DNA of 64,000 nucleotides. Origin: JAKAGE01 sp035541415 (GTDB taxonomy: Bacteria > Patescibacteriota > Minisyncoccia > UBA6257 > 2-01-FULL-56-20). The notes under the pieces are model-generated. The model did not search any database. It was not told where the DNA came from and was given only the letters and a program-made list of their open reading frames with translations. Positions within the stretch are counted from its first letter, which is position 1. The number at the start of each line of letters is the position of its first letter. The translations under genes and the position numbers were made by a program. The stretch is taken from positions 8,502 through 72,501 of the forward strand of contig DATKNI010000030.1 in assembly GCA_035541415.1 (NCBI GenBank). The letters run 5' to 3'. Positions 1-8,464 of this stretch are shown piece by piece.

Positions 1-345
1 GTCCCGGGACAGAACACCGAGACGTGGTTTGACCGCGCGCACAGCGTCTACTTCGATTATCTTTCCGAGACCGGCATCGTAGGCTTGCTCGCATATCTTT
101 CGATCTTTGCAACGTTCTTCTGGGAATTCTTCCGCCGCAGGAATCTCCACAAGCGCGCGGAGCACGGGGGAACGACCACGCTCCTTCGCGGCGCATTGCT
201 CGCCATGCCGATCGCATATCTCGTGCAAGGCGCGGCAATCTTCGACGTGTTCCCGATGTATCTTTGTCTCTTCACCTTCCTTGGATTTGCAACATACTAT
301 TTCTCCGTCCATCGTCGTGAGGATGTAACGGCAAACGCCAACTAG
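1..345 (+). CDS. O-antigen ligase/polymerase family membrane protein, C-terminal part
   Basis: The frame is open from the first base of the window, so the N-terminus lies outside it. The visible 114 residues begin with a stretch containing RAHSVYFDYLSETGIVGLL, the hallmark of the Wzy_C (O-antigen ligase/polymerase) family, in which a periplasmic-loop His precedes the last transmembrane segments. Two or three hydrophobic helices follow, and the protein ends in a short basic tail. Such proteins polymerise or ligate lipid-linked glycans at the outer face of the cytoplasmic membrane, which fits the glycan genes that follow. The next gene starts 6 nt after the stop and may be co-transcribed. The family is clear; ligase versus polymerase cannot be decided. 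Confidence 0.8.
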   Translation, partial: VPGQNTETWFDRAHSVYFDYLSETGIVGLLAYLSIFATFFWEFFRRRNLHKRAEHGGTTTLLRGALLAMPIAYLVQGAAIFDVFPMYLCLFTFLGFATYYFSVHRREDVTANAN

Positions 346-351
346 AAAACC

Positions 352-999
352 ATGCAAGAAGATCGCACCTATAAACAGCTCGCTGCCATCATCATCGCCG
401 TTGTGATCCTCGGCTTTGCATACTACGGATCGTATCTTCCGATGCGCAAAGCGCAGGCGTTCATCTCAACGCTCCAAGGGCTGCAGACGAGCCCCGCGAC
501 ATCCCTTCAGGATCTCGAAACCCGCGTGAGCGGCCCGCTCAACAAAACGTCTCCGATCGGCCAGGAGGAAATCGTCCGCAACCTCGCAAACAGCGTCCTC
601 TCGTTCGTCCAGCAAGCAGGCACCACGACCTCGACCCAGCAGCTCGTTCAATTTCTCGACAACTACTACGATCCGATCTTGAACCGCGGCAAAGGCATGA
701 GCTTTGGCCAGGACCTTTATCTTGAAGGCGCCGTGAACGAAGTTGCGTTTGTACAGACCGGAGGCTCCCAATATTTGAAAGACGCGCAGCACTGGTACGA
801 ATTGGGCGAACAGCTTGGCCCGAACCGCCCGCAGCCGCTCTACGGTCTCTTTGACGTCTATCGCGCCGAAAACAATGTGACGGGCACGATTGCGGTGGCA
901 AACAAGATTCTCACGAACTGGCCCGGCGATACCCGCATCGAAACAAGCCTCGTGCAGTTCCTGCAATCGACAACGCCGACGTCCACGAAAAAGAAATAG
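352..999 (+). CDS. Membrane-anchored protein with TPR-like C-terminal half
   Basis: This is a 215-residue protein with an N-terminal transmembrane segment (residues about 9-30, AAIIIAVVILGFAYYGSYLP) and no signal-peptidase site, so it is probably anchored with the rest outside. The C-terminal part (about 125-205) has helical repeats of TPR style, with residues such as LKDAQHWYELGEQLGPNRPQ and a later NKILTNWPGD. It follows the O-antigen-ligase tail by 6 nt, a common arrangement in which a TPR protein accompanies a Wzy-like polymerase. The function is not known; scaffolding of glycan polymerisation is inference from position. Confidence 0.6.
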   Translation: MQEDRTYKQLAAIIIAVVILGFAYYGSYLPMRKAQAFISTLQGLQTSPATSLQDLETRVSGPLNKTSPIGQEEIVRNLANSVLSFVQQAGTTTSTQQLVQFLDNYYDPILNRGKGMSFGQDLYLEGAVNEVAFVQTGGSQYLKDAQHWYELGEQLGPNRPQPLYGLFDVYRAENNVTGTIAVANKILTNWPGDTRIETSLVQFLQSTTPTSTKKK

Positions 1000-1012
1000 T
1001 TTGCCCTAACGA

Positions 1013-2008
1013 ATGGCTCCGGGACAAAAAACAGCAATGGTGTTCGGCGCCGGCGGCTTTATCGGCGCTCACCTGGTCCGCCGCCTCAAGCGGGAAGGCT
1101 ATTGGGTGCGCGGCGCCGATTGGAAAGAGCCGGGATTCAGCAAAACGGAAGCCGACGAATTCATGGTCGGCGACCTTTCTGATCCGGACGTGATCAGGCA
1201 AACGTTCGACCGTCCTTTTGACGAACTGTACCAGCTGGCTGCCGACATGGGCGGCGCTGGTTTTGTTTTTACCGGCGATCACGACTCCGAAATCATGACG
1301 ACGTCGGCTGGCATCAATGTGAATGTGGTGAAGTACGGCATCGCGCAGGGAAAAGGGCCAATCAAAAAAATATTTTATTCGTCTTCCGCGTGCATGTATC
1401 CTGCCTATAATCAGGAAGACCCGAATAATCCAAAGTGCTCTGAGGAATCCGCCTATCCTGCGGCTCCCGACAGTGAATACGGCTGGGAAAAATTATTCAG
1501 CGAACGGTTGTATCTTGCCGCGCATCGGAACTTCGGCACCGAAATCCGCATCGCGCGGTTCCACAATATTTTCGGTCCCGAAGGGACGTGGAACAGCGGC
1601 CGCGAGAAAGCGCCCGCGGCAATGTGCCGCAAAGTTGCGGAGACTCCCGACGGAGGCGAAATCGAAATGTGGGGCGACGGCAAACAGACCCGTTCGTTTT
1701 TGTATATCGACGAATGTCTTGAAGGCGTGAGCCGCCTAATGAAGTCTGGTTTTACGGGGCCGGTGAATATCGGTTCGGAGGAAATGGTCACGATCAACCA
1801 GCTCGCCGAAATGGTGATGAAGATCGGCCGCAAAAAACTTTCTATAAAACATATTCCCGGGCCGCTCGGCGTGCGCGGGCGCAATTCCGATAACCGCCTC
1901 ATCAAAGAAAAGCTCGGCTGGGCGCCGAGCACCAAGCTCGAAGACGGGCTCCGCAAGACCTACGAGTGGGTTTACGCGCAGGCGAAAGCCGCAGGAACGG
2001 CAAAATAA
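1013..2008 (+). CDS. NAD-dependent sugar epimerase, GDP-mannose 3,5-epimerase-like
   Basis: This is a 331-residue extended SDR. The Rossmann motif GAGGFIGAHLV (about residues 11-21) binds NAD, and the active-site pair Tyr/Lys lies in YGWEK (about 156-160) after a Ser-rich SSSACMYP segment. LAADMGGAGF is typical of GDP-mannose 3,5-epimerases, and RARFHNIFGPEGTW-like residues (IARFHNIFGPEGTW) match the same branch. The substrate may be GDP-mannose or another GDP-hexose or GDP-heptose made in this locus. The gene abuts the fucosyltransferase with no gap (stop at 2006-2008, next ATG at 2009), so the two are co-translated. The family is clear; the exact substrate is inferred. Confidence 0.8.
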   Translation: MAPGQKTAMVFGAGGFIGAHLVRRLKREGYWVRGADWKEPGFSKTEADEFMVGDLSDPDVIRQTFDRPFDELYQLAADMGGAGFVFTGDHDSEIMTTSAGINVNVVKYGIAQGKGPIKKIFYSSSACMYPAYNQEDPNNPKCSEESAYPAAPDSEYGWEKLFSERLYLAAHRNFGTEIRIARFHNIFGPEGTWNSGREKAPAAMCRKVAETPDGGEIEMWGDGKQTRSFLYIDECLEGVSRLMKSGFTGPVNIGSEEMVTINQLAEMVMKIGRKKLSIKHIPGPLGVRGRNSDNRLIKEKLGWAPSTKLEDGLRKTYEWVYAQAKAAGTAK

Positions 2009-2911
2009 ATGATCACAACGTTTTTCCGCGGCGGCCTCGGCAACCAGATGTTCCAGTACGCAGCGGGCCTCGCGCTTGCCAAACGGAACGGCGCCGATTT
2101 TTTTTGCGATATCACGCATATAAACGACCGTTTTCCGCGCCGAAATTTTACGTATCGCACATTCGACCTGCCGAAAGTTTTTTCGATTGAACCGCGCTAC
2201 ACGGCGCTTTCAAAACTTTCCCAGGCGCTTCCGATCCCGGGCGTATGGCTCGGCATCGATTTGCTTTTTATGAATATCCGCGAGGAGTTCCATCAGCTCG
2301 AAATTATTTACGAAGACAAGCGATTGGAATTTGATCCTGCGGTTCTTGCCGCAAAAGGCAACGTGATGCTTTACGGCCGTTGGGAAAATGAAAAATATTT
2401 TAAGGATACCGAAGCCGACGTGCGCCAGGCGTTCCGGTTCCGCAATCTTTTAACGGGTGAAGCGTCGCTCGTCGCAAAACAGATCGAGTCGTCGAATTCC
2501 GTTTCCATCCACGTGCGACGCGGCGATTACGCCGCATTCAAAAATGTCCAGCAGACGATGGGGGAGACGAATATCAATTATTATCACGATGCGTTGCGCC
2601 ACATGGCGTCGCGCGTGCAAAATCCGCGATTCTTTGTTTTCTCAGACGACGTCGAGTGGTGCAAAAAGAATCTGCCCCAGGAATTTTCGTATACCTTCGC
2701 CGAACCGACGAGCGCGGGGCCGCATGCGGCATTCCACCTCGAGCTCATGTCGCGCTGCAAGCACAACATCATCGCAAACAGCACGTTCAGCTGGTGGGGC
2801 GCATGGCTCAATGCCAATCCCGGCAAAATGGTGATTGCGCCAAAGCGCTGGTATGCAGATCCGGCGCTCGCGGGGAGCGACATTGTTCCTGTGGGGTGGG
2901 AGCGGCTGTAA
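2009..2911 (+). CDS. Alpha-1,2-fucosyltransferase, family GT11
   Basis: This is a 300-residue protein with all GT11 landmarks: FRGGLGNQMFQYAAGLALA at the N-terminus, the donor-binding HVRRGDY motif near residue 168, and NSTFSWWGAWLN near residue 257. GT11 enzymes transfer L-fucose from GDP-fucose, usually to the 2-position of galactose. The donor could be made by Gmd (2983) and the Fcl-like reductase (12553) in the same locus. There is no signal peptide, consistent with action on the cytoplasmic face on a lipid-linked oligosaccharide. It starts directly after the epimerase stop. Confidence 0.92.
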   Translation: MITTFFRGGLGNQMFQYAAGLALAKRNGADFFCDITHINDRFPRRNFTYRTFDLPKVFSIEPRYTALSKLSQALPIPGVWLGIDLLFMNIREEFHQLEIIYEDKRLEFDPAVLAAKGNVMLYGRWENEKYFKDTEADVRQAFRFRNLLTGEASLVAKQIESSNSVSIHVRRGDYAAFKNVQQTMGETNINYYHDALRHMASRVQNPRFFVFSDDVEWCKKNLPQEFSYTFAEPTSAGPHAAFHLELMSRCKHNIIANSTFSWWGAWLNANPGKMVIAPKRWYADPALAGSDIVPVGWERL

Positions 2912-2960
2912 TTGAAATTCCTGCGCCGTTTCTTTTGGGGCTGGATTAAATTATAAAAAA

Positions 2961-2973
2961 CCAATATTATTGG
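2961..2973. promoter_or_regulatory. Palindrome overlapping a -10-like box upstream of gmd
   Basis: CCAATATTATTGG is a perfect inverted repeat (6-bp arms, 1-nt centre) ending 10 nt before the gmd ATG. It contains TATTAT, a plausible -10 hexamer. A regulator bound here would block transcription of gmd and the genes behind it. No -35 box at the right distance is visible. Confidence 0.35.
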
Positions 2974-2982
2974 TTGGTACCT

Positions 2983-4041
2983 ATGGCCAAAGAACCACGG
3001 AAAAAGGCAATCATTACGGGTATTACCGGGCAGGATGGGTCATATCTTGCCGACTTCCTTCTTTCAAAAGGCTACGAAGTGCACGGCATCGTCCGCCGCG
3101 CTTCGACCATGAATCGTGAGCGCATCCAGCATCTCCACCACGACCCGCACGCGTCGCGTTCGATAACGCTCCACTACGGTGATCTCGCTGACGCGAACAC
3201 GATCCGCCGCCTCCTGTACGAAGTGGAACCGGACGAAATTTATCATTTGGGCGCGCAATCGCATGTGCGCGTGTCGTTCGATGTCCCTGAATATACGGCG
3301 AACATCACCGGCCTCGGTACGCTCCGCATTTTGGAAGCCATCAAAGATTACGAAAAAGATACCGGCAAGAAAGTCCGCTTCTACCAGGCATCGAGTTCCG
3401 AAATGTTCGGCGCCGCTCCGCCGCCGCAAAACGAAGAGACAAAGTTTTACCCGCGCAGCCCGTACGGCGCCGCGAAAGTTTTTGCCTATGATATGACCCG
3501 CAATTACCGCGAGGCGTACGGCATCTATGCGGTCAACGGGATCCTTTTCAACCACGAGAGCCCGCGCCGCGGTGAAGCATTCGTGACCCGCAAGATCGCG
3601 ATCGGCGTTGCAAAAATTGCCGCCGGCCTCGAAAAGAAACTCTACCTCGGCAATCTCGAAGCGCGCCGCGACTGGGGATATGCGCCGGAATATGTTGAGG
3701 CCATGTGGATTATGCTCCAACAGCCGGAACCCGATGATTACGTGATTGGCACGGGCCAGTCATATAAGGTGCAGGATTACGTCAATCGTGCATTCGAAGT
3801 GGCGGGCCTCGGCGACCCAAAGCAGTACATCGGCATTGATGAACGCTATTACCGCCCGACTGAGGTCCGCTATCTTTTGGCAGACGCAACCAAAGCGAAA
3901 GAAAAATTGGGATGGCAGGCGGTAACCACATTCGATAATCTGGTGAAGATTATGGTGCGCGCCGAACTCCGCCGCCATGGCCAGCATGAACGCGCCGAAA
4001 AGATCATTGTGGAAAATCCGGTAACGTGGGTGAACGAATAA
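2983..4041 (+). CDS. gmd: GDP-mannose 4,6-dehydratase
   Basis: This 352-residue SDR converts GDP-D-mannose to GDP-4-keto-6-deoxy-D-mannose, the branch point to GDP-fucose, GDP-rhamnose, GDP-perosamine and GDP-colitose. ITGITGQDGSYLADFLL is the family's NAD-binding signature. RRASTMNRERIQHL, the ASSSEMFG segment with the catalytic Ser/Thr and Glu, YGAAK (Tyr/Lys) and NHESPRRGEAFVTRKI are all present. A TTG three codons upstream is possible, but ATG 2983 gives the usual N-terminus. A GDP-heptose 4,6-dehydratase role (DmhA type) cannot be excluded, because a GDP-heptose pathway is encoded nearby. The next gene begins 2 nt after the stop. Confidence 0.93.
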   Translation: MAKEPRKKAIITGITGQDGSYLADFLLSKGYEVHGIVRRASTMNRERIQHLHHDPHASRSITLHYGDLADANTIRRLLYEVEPDEIYHLGAQSHVRVSFDVPEYTANITGLGTLRILEAIKDYEKDTGKKVRFYQASSSEMFGAAPPPQNEETKFYPRSPYGAAKVFAYDMTRNYREAYGIYAVNGILFNHESPRRGEAFVTRKIAIGVAKIAAGLEKKLYLGNLEARRDWGYAPEYVEAMWIMLQQPEPDDYVIGTGQSYKVQDYVNRAFEVAGLGDPKQYIGIDERYYRPTEVRYLLADATKAKEKLGWQAVTTFDNLVKIMVRAELRRHGQHERAEKIIVENPVTWVNE

Positions 4042-4043
4042 TT

Positions 4044-4976
4044 ATGAAAATATTCCTTTCCGGCGGATCGGGCCATTTGGGAAGCGTGCTCGTGCCGCGT
4101 TTGCGGGCGGCAGGGCACGAAGTATCTGCCCCACGGAGCAAGGAATGCGACCTCATGGTTTTTCATGAATGTCTTTCTGCAACCAAAGGATCAGACATGA
4201 TCATCCATGCCGCAGCCGTCGCCAAATCGCGCGTGGAACAGATGGCGCATCCATCGGAATCGTTCCGGCCGAACGTCTTGATGACGCTGCAGATCCTCGA
4301 AGCGGCGCGCCAAAACAAGGTAAAGAAGGTTTTGATCGTAAACTCGTTGCGGGCCTATGCCGATATGGAAGCTCCCTTTAAAGAGGAGGCCTTGCTCGAA
4401 TCAAAGGTTCCGAGCATCAAGAACAAGACGTTTGGCTATTACGGCCTTTCGAAATGGGTTTCGATCCCTGCCGGGAGGGCATACGCAGCAGAGTTCGAAG
4501 ACATGAAAATCCGCGAAGTCGTTTTTTCAAATCTTTACGGCCCGAATGATAAATTTGATTTCGATCCGCCCCCGGCCGTCCCTTCATTCATAAAAAAGAT
4601 CGCCGCAGCGAAGAAGCAAGCGATGCCTGCGTTCGATGCGGGGAACAATCCGGGCGCGACGCTCGACCTTCTTTATGTCGACGACGCTGCGGAACTTATG
4701 ATGCGGGTTGTTGAAAACTTCGGCGATGGATCATTTGACATCATCAATGGCGGCGGCGGACGCTCATACGAGCTTCGCGAGGTCGCCGATACCGTCGCTG
4801 AAGCAGTGGGCTTTAGTGGTAAAATTACTTGGAGCGGCGAAATAAAAACCCCGCCGATGTTTCTTGATACGGAGAAGGCACATTCGCAATTTGACTGGAA
4901 GCCCTCAACAACTTTATCGAAAGGGATCAACAATACCGTCGAGTGGTTCAATAAAAACTATGGCAAAACAAAATAA
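4044..4976 (+). CDS. SDR-family nucleotide-sugar reductase or epimerase
   Basis: This is a 310-residue extended SDR: LSGGSGHLGSVLVP binds NAD(P), HAAAVAKSR follows strand 4, and YGLSK carries the catalytic Tyr/Lys. The gene is sandwiched between gmd (2-nt gap) and a His-type DegT enzyme (17-nt overlap), so it probably acts on the 4-keto sugar these two make. By context it could be a GDP-4-keto-6-deoxy-mannose reductase or a ColC-like reductase/epimerase. Sequence alone does not tell. The ATG at 4044 is preferred over an in-frame GTG at 4026 because the Rossmann fold starts at once. Confidence 0.7.
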   Translation: MKIFLSGGSGHLGSVLVPRLRAAGHEVSAPRSKECDLMVFHECLSATKGSDMIIHAAAVAKSRVEQMAHPSESFRPNVLMTLQILEAARQNKVKKVLIVNSLRAYADMEAPFKEEALLESKVPSIKNKTFGYYGLSKWVSIPAGRAYAAEFEDMKIREVVFSNLYGPNDKFDFDPPPAVPSFIKKIAAAKKQAMPAFDAGNNPGATLDLLYVDDAAELMMRVVENFGDGSFDIINGGGGRSYELREVADTVAEAVGFSGKITWSGEIKTPPMFLDTEKAHSQFDWKPSTTLSKGINNTVEWFNKNYGKTK

Positions 4977-6177
4977 AAACCCCGCCGGGCTCAAAGTGGG
5001 GGTTGGATCGCTTACGATCGGCCCGCTGGCAAAAAAATTGATCAACCAGACGCTCGATAAGAACCGATTGTCGTACGGCGATCTCACGATGGAATTTGAA
5101 AATAAGTTCGCCCAGCTCCATGGCGCCCGCTTCGGCATTTTTACGGTGAGCGGGACTTCGGCGCTCCAGGTGGCGCTGAACGCGATGAAAAATATCCACG
5201 GATGGAAGGATGGCGACGAAGTGCTCGTTCCGGCAATCACATTCATAGCAACGTCGAATATCGTTATTTCAAATAACCTCAAGCCGGTTTTCGTCGATAT
5301 CGATCCGCGCACCTATAACATCGATCCTTCGAAGATCGAGGCAAAAATAACCAAACGGACCCGCGCGATCATTCCGGTGCATCTTTTCGGCCAACCGGCA
5401 GAGATGGACACGATCATGGCGATCGCACGCAAGCGCAAGCTCAAAGTGATTGCGGACTCCTGCGAAACGATGGATGCCCATTACAAGGGCAAGCCGCTTG
5501 GGGCGTGGGGCGATATCGTTTGCTTTTCAACCTATGTTGCCCATATTCTCATCACGGGCGTTGGCGGTCTCATGATTACCAATGATCCGCGCTATGCGAC
5601 GGCGATGCGGAGCCTCATGAATCATGGCCGCGACACCATCTATTACAATATCGACCAGGACGACAAACTGGGCAGCAAAAAAGCATTGTTTACGATGGTG
5701 AACCGCCGATTTTCGTTTATTGATGTGGGCTACAGCTATCGCCTCACCGAACTCGAAGCGGCATTGGGGCTCGAGGGCCTTCAAAAGATGAAGGCGACCG
5801 TGCGCGGCCGTAAAAAGAACGCGGCGTATTTGACGAAGGCGTTATCAAGTTTCGCCAATGACCTCCAGCTTCCTTTCACGCCAAAGGGATCTGACAACGT
5901 TTATTTTTGCCTCCCGATCGTCATCAGGAAAAATAGCAAAATAAAGAGGGAAGACCTCGTGACATTCCTCGAAGAGCGGGGCATCGAAACGCGCTACATG
6001 ATGCCGCTCTTGAGCCAGCCGGTCTACCGGAAGCTTTTTCCGGGCCTCGAAAAGAAGTATCCTGTTGCGCAATGGATTGAGAAAAACGGATTTTACATCG
6101 GCTGCCATCAGGACCTTTCCATGAAAGAGCTGCGCTACGTCGCAAGCGCATTTGAAGAATTTTTTAATAAAAAATAA
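4960..6177 (+). CDS. DegT/DnrJ/EryC1 PLP enzyme with active-site Lys replaced by His; 3-dehydratase candidate
   Basis: This is a 405-residue fold-type I PLP protein of the sugar-aminotransferase family: TVSGTSALQVAL binds phosphate, PVHLFGQPAEM and ADSCETMDAHYKG are typical. The residue that normally forms the Schiff base (Lys in the usual SFxxxKxITTGEGG) is His195 here, in FSTYVAHILITGVGG. That substitution characterises GDP-4-keto-6-deoxy-D-mannose 3-dehydratase (ColD) and related deoxygenating enzymes, whose substrate is the product of the adjacent gmd. It may therefore deoxygenate C3 rather than aminate. The start overlaps the previous gene by 17 nt, and its stop overlaps the next start by 1 nt, so the four genes form one translationally coupled unit. 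Confidence 0.85.
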   Translation: MAKQNKNPAGLKVGVGSLTIGPLAKKLINQTLDKNRLSYGDLTMEFENKFAQLHGARFGIFTVSGTSALQVALNAMKNIHGWKDGDEVLVPAITFIATSNIVISNNLKPVFVDIDPRTYNIDPSKIEAKITKRTRAIIPVHLFGQPAEMDTIMAIARKRKLKVIADSCETMDAHYKGKPLGAWGDIVCFSTYVAHILITGVGGLMITNDPRYATAMRSLMNHGRDTIYYNIDQDDKLGSKKALFTMVNRRFSFIDVGYSYRLTELEAALGLEGLQKMKATVRGRKKNAAYLTKALSSFANDLQLPFTPKGSDNVYFCLPIVIRKNSKIKREDLVTFLEERGIETRYMMPLLSQPVYRKLFPGLEKKYPVAQWIEKNGFYIGCHQDLSMKELRYVASAFEEFFNKK

Positions 6178-7259
6178 TGAACGGAGGAAAACCAACGCAG
6201 ATTATTGTCGTCGGCCCCGACCACCACGGCGATTGGCCGAAGGATATTTATCTCGGCATCAAGCAAGCAGGCATTGGCGCGGAGCTCATCTTCACGAATA
6301 CCCTCGTGAAAGGGACCGACAACAATACCGACATCAGCAAGCGGGCACGGCTCGAAAAGATCAAGCAGCTTTTCAGGAACTATGCGCGCCCGGTATTCAA
6401 TTACGTGAAGAAGCGCCGCCGCTTGATGGCTGAGCGTTCGCTTTTTGACCAGGTGAATGCAGCACATCGGCCCGGAGAAAAGCTCCACGTGATGTTCATG
6501 TGGACGCCGCCGAGCATCGAGACGCTTAAAATTCTGAAAGAGAATAAAGATATCGTCCTGTCGCTTTGGCTCGGCGAAGCGCCGATCCGCGAGCCGCTGT
6601 GGCCGGCAACATTCCCGCACTTCGACCACTTCATTTATGTCGACGAGGAGTGGTATCCGATCCTTGCGCCCGACGTCCAAAAGAAATCAGCCTACATCCC
6701 GCTTGCTTCCACGCCAGAGAAGTTTTTCCCGATAAAACCCGAAGAGAAGAACGATAAGTTCAAATGCGACATCGCCTTCGTGGGCTATTATCTCGACGAG
6801 CGCGCCGAAGTGCTTTCTGTAGTGAAGGATTATGACCTCCATATTTATGGATACCGTTGGGAAAACGGGTTTGAAAAGTTTCCGTGGCTCAAAGAAAAAT
6901 GGAAAGGGCCTCTTTCCAATGAAGATGCCAACCAGGCATTCAACGGCGCAAAGATCGAAATCGGCCGCGCCCTTTCGTTCGTCAAATTCGGGCATGTGGT
7001 TACCCAGCGCGTTTTCGACATCTCGCTTGCAGGGAATTTCCAGTTGAGCGGCTATGCTCCGAGCCTCGAAAAAATGTTCGGCGATTCCATCCCGATGTTC
7101 AATGATGCGAAAGAACTGAAAGAAAAAGTTGATTATTACTTGGCACATCCGGAAGAGCGCGAGCGGCTCGCGAAGAAGGCGCATGAAATTTGTCTTCGTG
7201 AACATACGTACGCGCATAGGGTCCAGGAGCTTATCAAAGTTTTGGGGATCACGGCGTAG
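6177..7259 (+). CDS. Glycosyltransferase, CgeB-like (GT-B fold)
   Basis: This 360-residue protein's C-terminal 100 residues match the Glyco_trans_1_2 (CgeB/YkvP) domain: TQRVFDISLAGNFQLSGYAP, then a PMFNDAKELKEKVDYYL stretch, then EERERLAKKAHE and a closing HTYAHRV. The N-terminal half is a second Rossmann-like domain, giving the GT-B layout. No membrane segment is present. It is the last gene of the gmd unit (ATG overlaps the preceding TAA by one base), so it is a good candidate for transferring the modified deoxysugar made by that unit. Donor and acceptor are unknown. Confidence 0.75.
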   Translation: MNGGKPTQIIVVGPDHHGDWPKDIYLGIKQAGIGAELIFTNTLVKGTDNNTDISKRARLEKIKQLFRNYARPVFNYVKKRRRLMAERSLFDQVNAAHRPGEKLHVMFMWTPPSIETLKILKENKDIVLSLWLGEAPIREPLWPATFPHFDHFIYVDEEWYPILAPDVQKKSAYIPLASTPEKFFPIKPEEKNDKFKCDIAFVGYYLDERAEVLSVVKDYDLHIYGYRWENGFEKFPWLKEKWKGPLSNEDANQAFNGAKIEIGRALSFVKFGHVVTQRVFDISLAGNFQLSGYAPSLEKMFGDSIPMFNDAKELKEKVDYYLAHPEERERLAKKAHEICLREHTYAHRVQELIKVLGITA

Positions 7260-7269
7260 AGCGATTGTA

Positions 7270-7298
7270 TTGCAAAAAGAATATTTTTGTTGCATAAT
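7270..7298 (+). promoter_or_regulatory. Promoter of the cupin gene
   Basis: TTGCAA and CATAAT separated by 17 nt. The predicted start of transcription is near 7305, giving a 29-nt leader that includes the GAGGAGG ribosome binding site at 7322-7328. Confidence 0.6.
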
Positions 7299-7333
7299 AT
7301 CCCTCGGCATTAACTTCGCACGAGGAGGTTATT

Positions 7334-7771
7334 TTGGACAATCTGGAAACGCTCGTAACAACCGTTGGGCCTGCAAATACCGATTCTCGACGCATCATTT
7401 GGGAGCCGGTCAATGGCGACATGGGCAAATTCTGCCGATTGAATTTTTTCGATTGGACAGGCCAGGAAGCGCCCGGCGGTAACCATTATCACGAAAGAAA
7501 CGAAGAAGTGTTTTTCGTGACCCAAGGAGAAATCTCCAAAATGGTCATCGAGAACATCGACACCAAAGAGCGGCATCGCTGGAAGCATCTCGGCGTTGGC
7601 ACCGTAATTCATATGCCGGTGCGTCACGCCCATGCACTGGTGCTTGCTCCCGGAAGCAAAATGATCGCGCTGTGCTCCCAACCGTTCGACGAGAATGACA
7701 AGGACATGCCAGTCTACATGCTGCTCGACAAAAAAACGGGCGAAGAGATCCCGCAGGCGGTAGCCGCCTAG
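7334..7771 (+). CDS. Single-domain cupin protein
   Basis: This 145-residue protein carries cupin motif 1 (HYHERNEEVFFVTQG, H-x-H-x3-E-x6-G) and a second-motif His in PVRHAHAL, so a metal site is likely. Cupins in glycan loci are often sugar isomerases or epimerases, but this one lacks other family markers and its function is unknown. The start is TTG, supported by the strong GAGGAGG sequence 5 nt upstream; the next ATG would delete the N-terminal strand. It stands alone, with its own promoter and a strong terminator. This style differs from the short-leader genes around it. Confidence 0.75.
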   Translation: MDNLETLVTTVGPANTDSRRIIWEPVNGDMGKFCRLNFFDWTGQEAPGGNHYHERNEEVFFVTQGEISKMVIENIDTKERHRWKHLGVGTVIHMPVRHAHALVLAPGSKMIALCSQPFDENDKDMPVYMLLDKKTGEEIPQAVAA

Positions 7772-7778
7772 GGACGTG

Positions 7779-7812
7779 TGCGCCATGCTTCCCAAAGCAT
7801 GGCGCATTTTTT
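7779..7812 (+). terminator. Rho-independent terminator after the cupin gene
   Basis: A 12-bp perfect stem (7779-7790 with 7795-7806, around the CATGCTT/AAGCATG core) with a 4-nt loop, followed by six T. Confidence 0.9.
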
Positions 7813-7869
7813 AACCCTTTTATCCTTTGACTTTCGGCGCAAACTGCGCCATTCTATACCTTGTATCCA

Positions 7870-8448
7870 ATGATTCACCCCTATCTCGAAGAATCAATCG
7901 CCCTCCAGAAAAAAGTATTGGAGGATAAAGCCATCGCTGCCACGTTCGATAAAATCGTGCATGCCACGCTCGCTAGCATCAAAAACGGCGGCAAGATTTT
8001 GGTTGCCGGCAACGGCGGCAGTGCTGCCGACGCACAGCACTTCGCGGCGGAATTCGTGGCAATGTACAAAATTGACCGCCGCGCCCATCCGGCGCTTGCG
8101 CTCACGACCGACACGTCGGTTTTAACCGCGGTGAGCAACGACCATCATTTTGACCGAGTTTTCGCGCGCCAGGTTGAAGCACTTGGGACAAAAGGCGACA
8201 TCCTTTTCCTCCTCACGACAAGCGGCAATTCAAAAAATCTTTTGAACGCCGTCCATGTGGCAAAACAGCGCGGCGTGACGACGGTTGCGCTCCTTGGCAA
8301 AGGTGGCGGACCGATGAAGGGCCTCGCTGACTACGAGATCATTGTTCCTTCAGACAACGTGCCGCGCATCCAAGAGGTGCAGAAGCTCATCTTGCACAGC
8401 GTTGCAGAAGAAGTGGAGAAGCGGCATTACAACGAATATCTTTCATAG
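7870..8448 (+). CDS. gmhA: Sedoheptulose-7-phosphate isomerase
   Basis: This 192-residue SIS-fold protein should convert sedoheptulose 7-phosphate to D-glycero-D-manno-heptose 7-phosphate, the first step of heptose synthesis. The sugar-phosphate loops VAGNGGSAADAQHFAAEFV (about 45-63) and LLTTSGNSKNLL (about 115-126) and the conserved ending EEVEKRHY are visible, and the length matches the family. ATG 7870 is chosen over a TTG nine bases earlier. Upstream, TTGACT (7827-7832) is a good -35 box, followed by a GGCGCA/TGCGCC inverted repeat (7836-7850) that could be an operator; the -10 is poor. HddA, GmhB and HddC follow within 13 kb. Confidence 0.9.
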   Translation: MIHPYLEESIALQKKVLEDKAIAATFDKIVHATLASIKNGGKILVAGNGGSAADAQHFAAEFVAMYKIDRRAHPALALTTDTSVLTAVSNDHHFDRVFARQVEALGTKGDILFLLTTSGNSKNLLNAVHVAKQRGVTTVALLGKGGGPMKGLADYEIIVPSDNVPRIQEVQKLILHSVAEEVEKRHYNEYLS

Positions 8449-8464
8449 TGATATCATTATCGAT

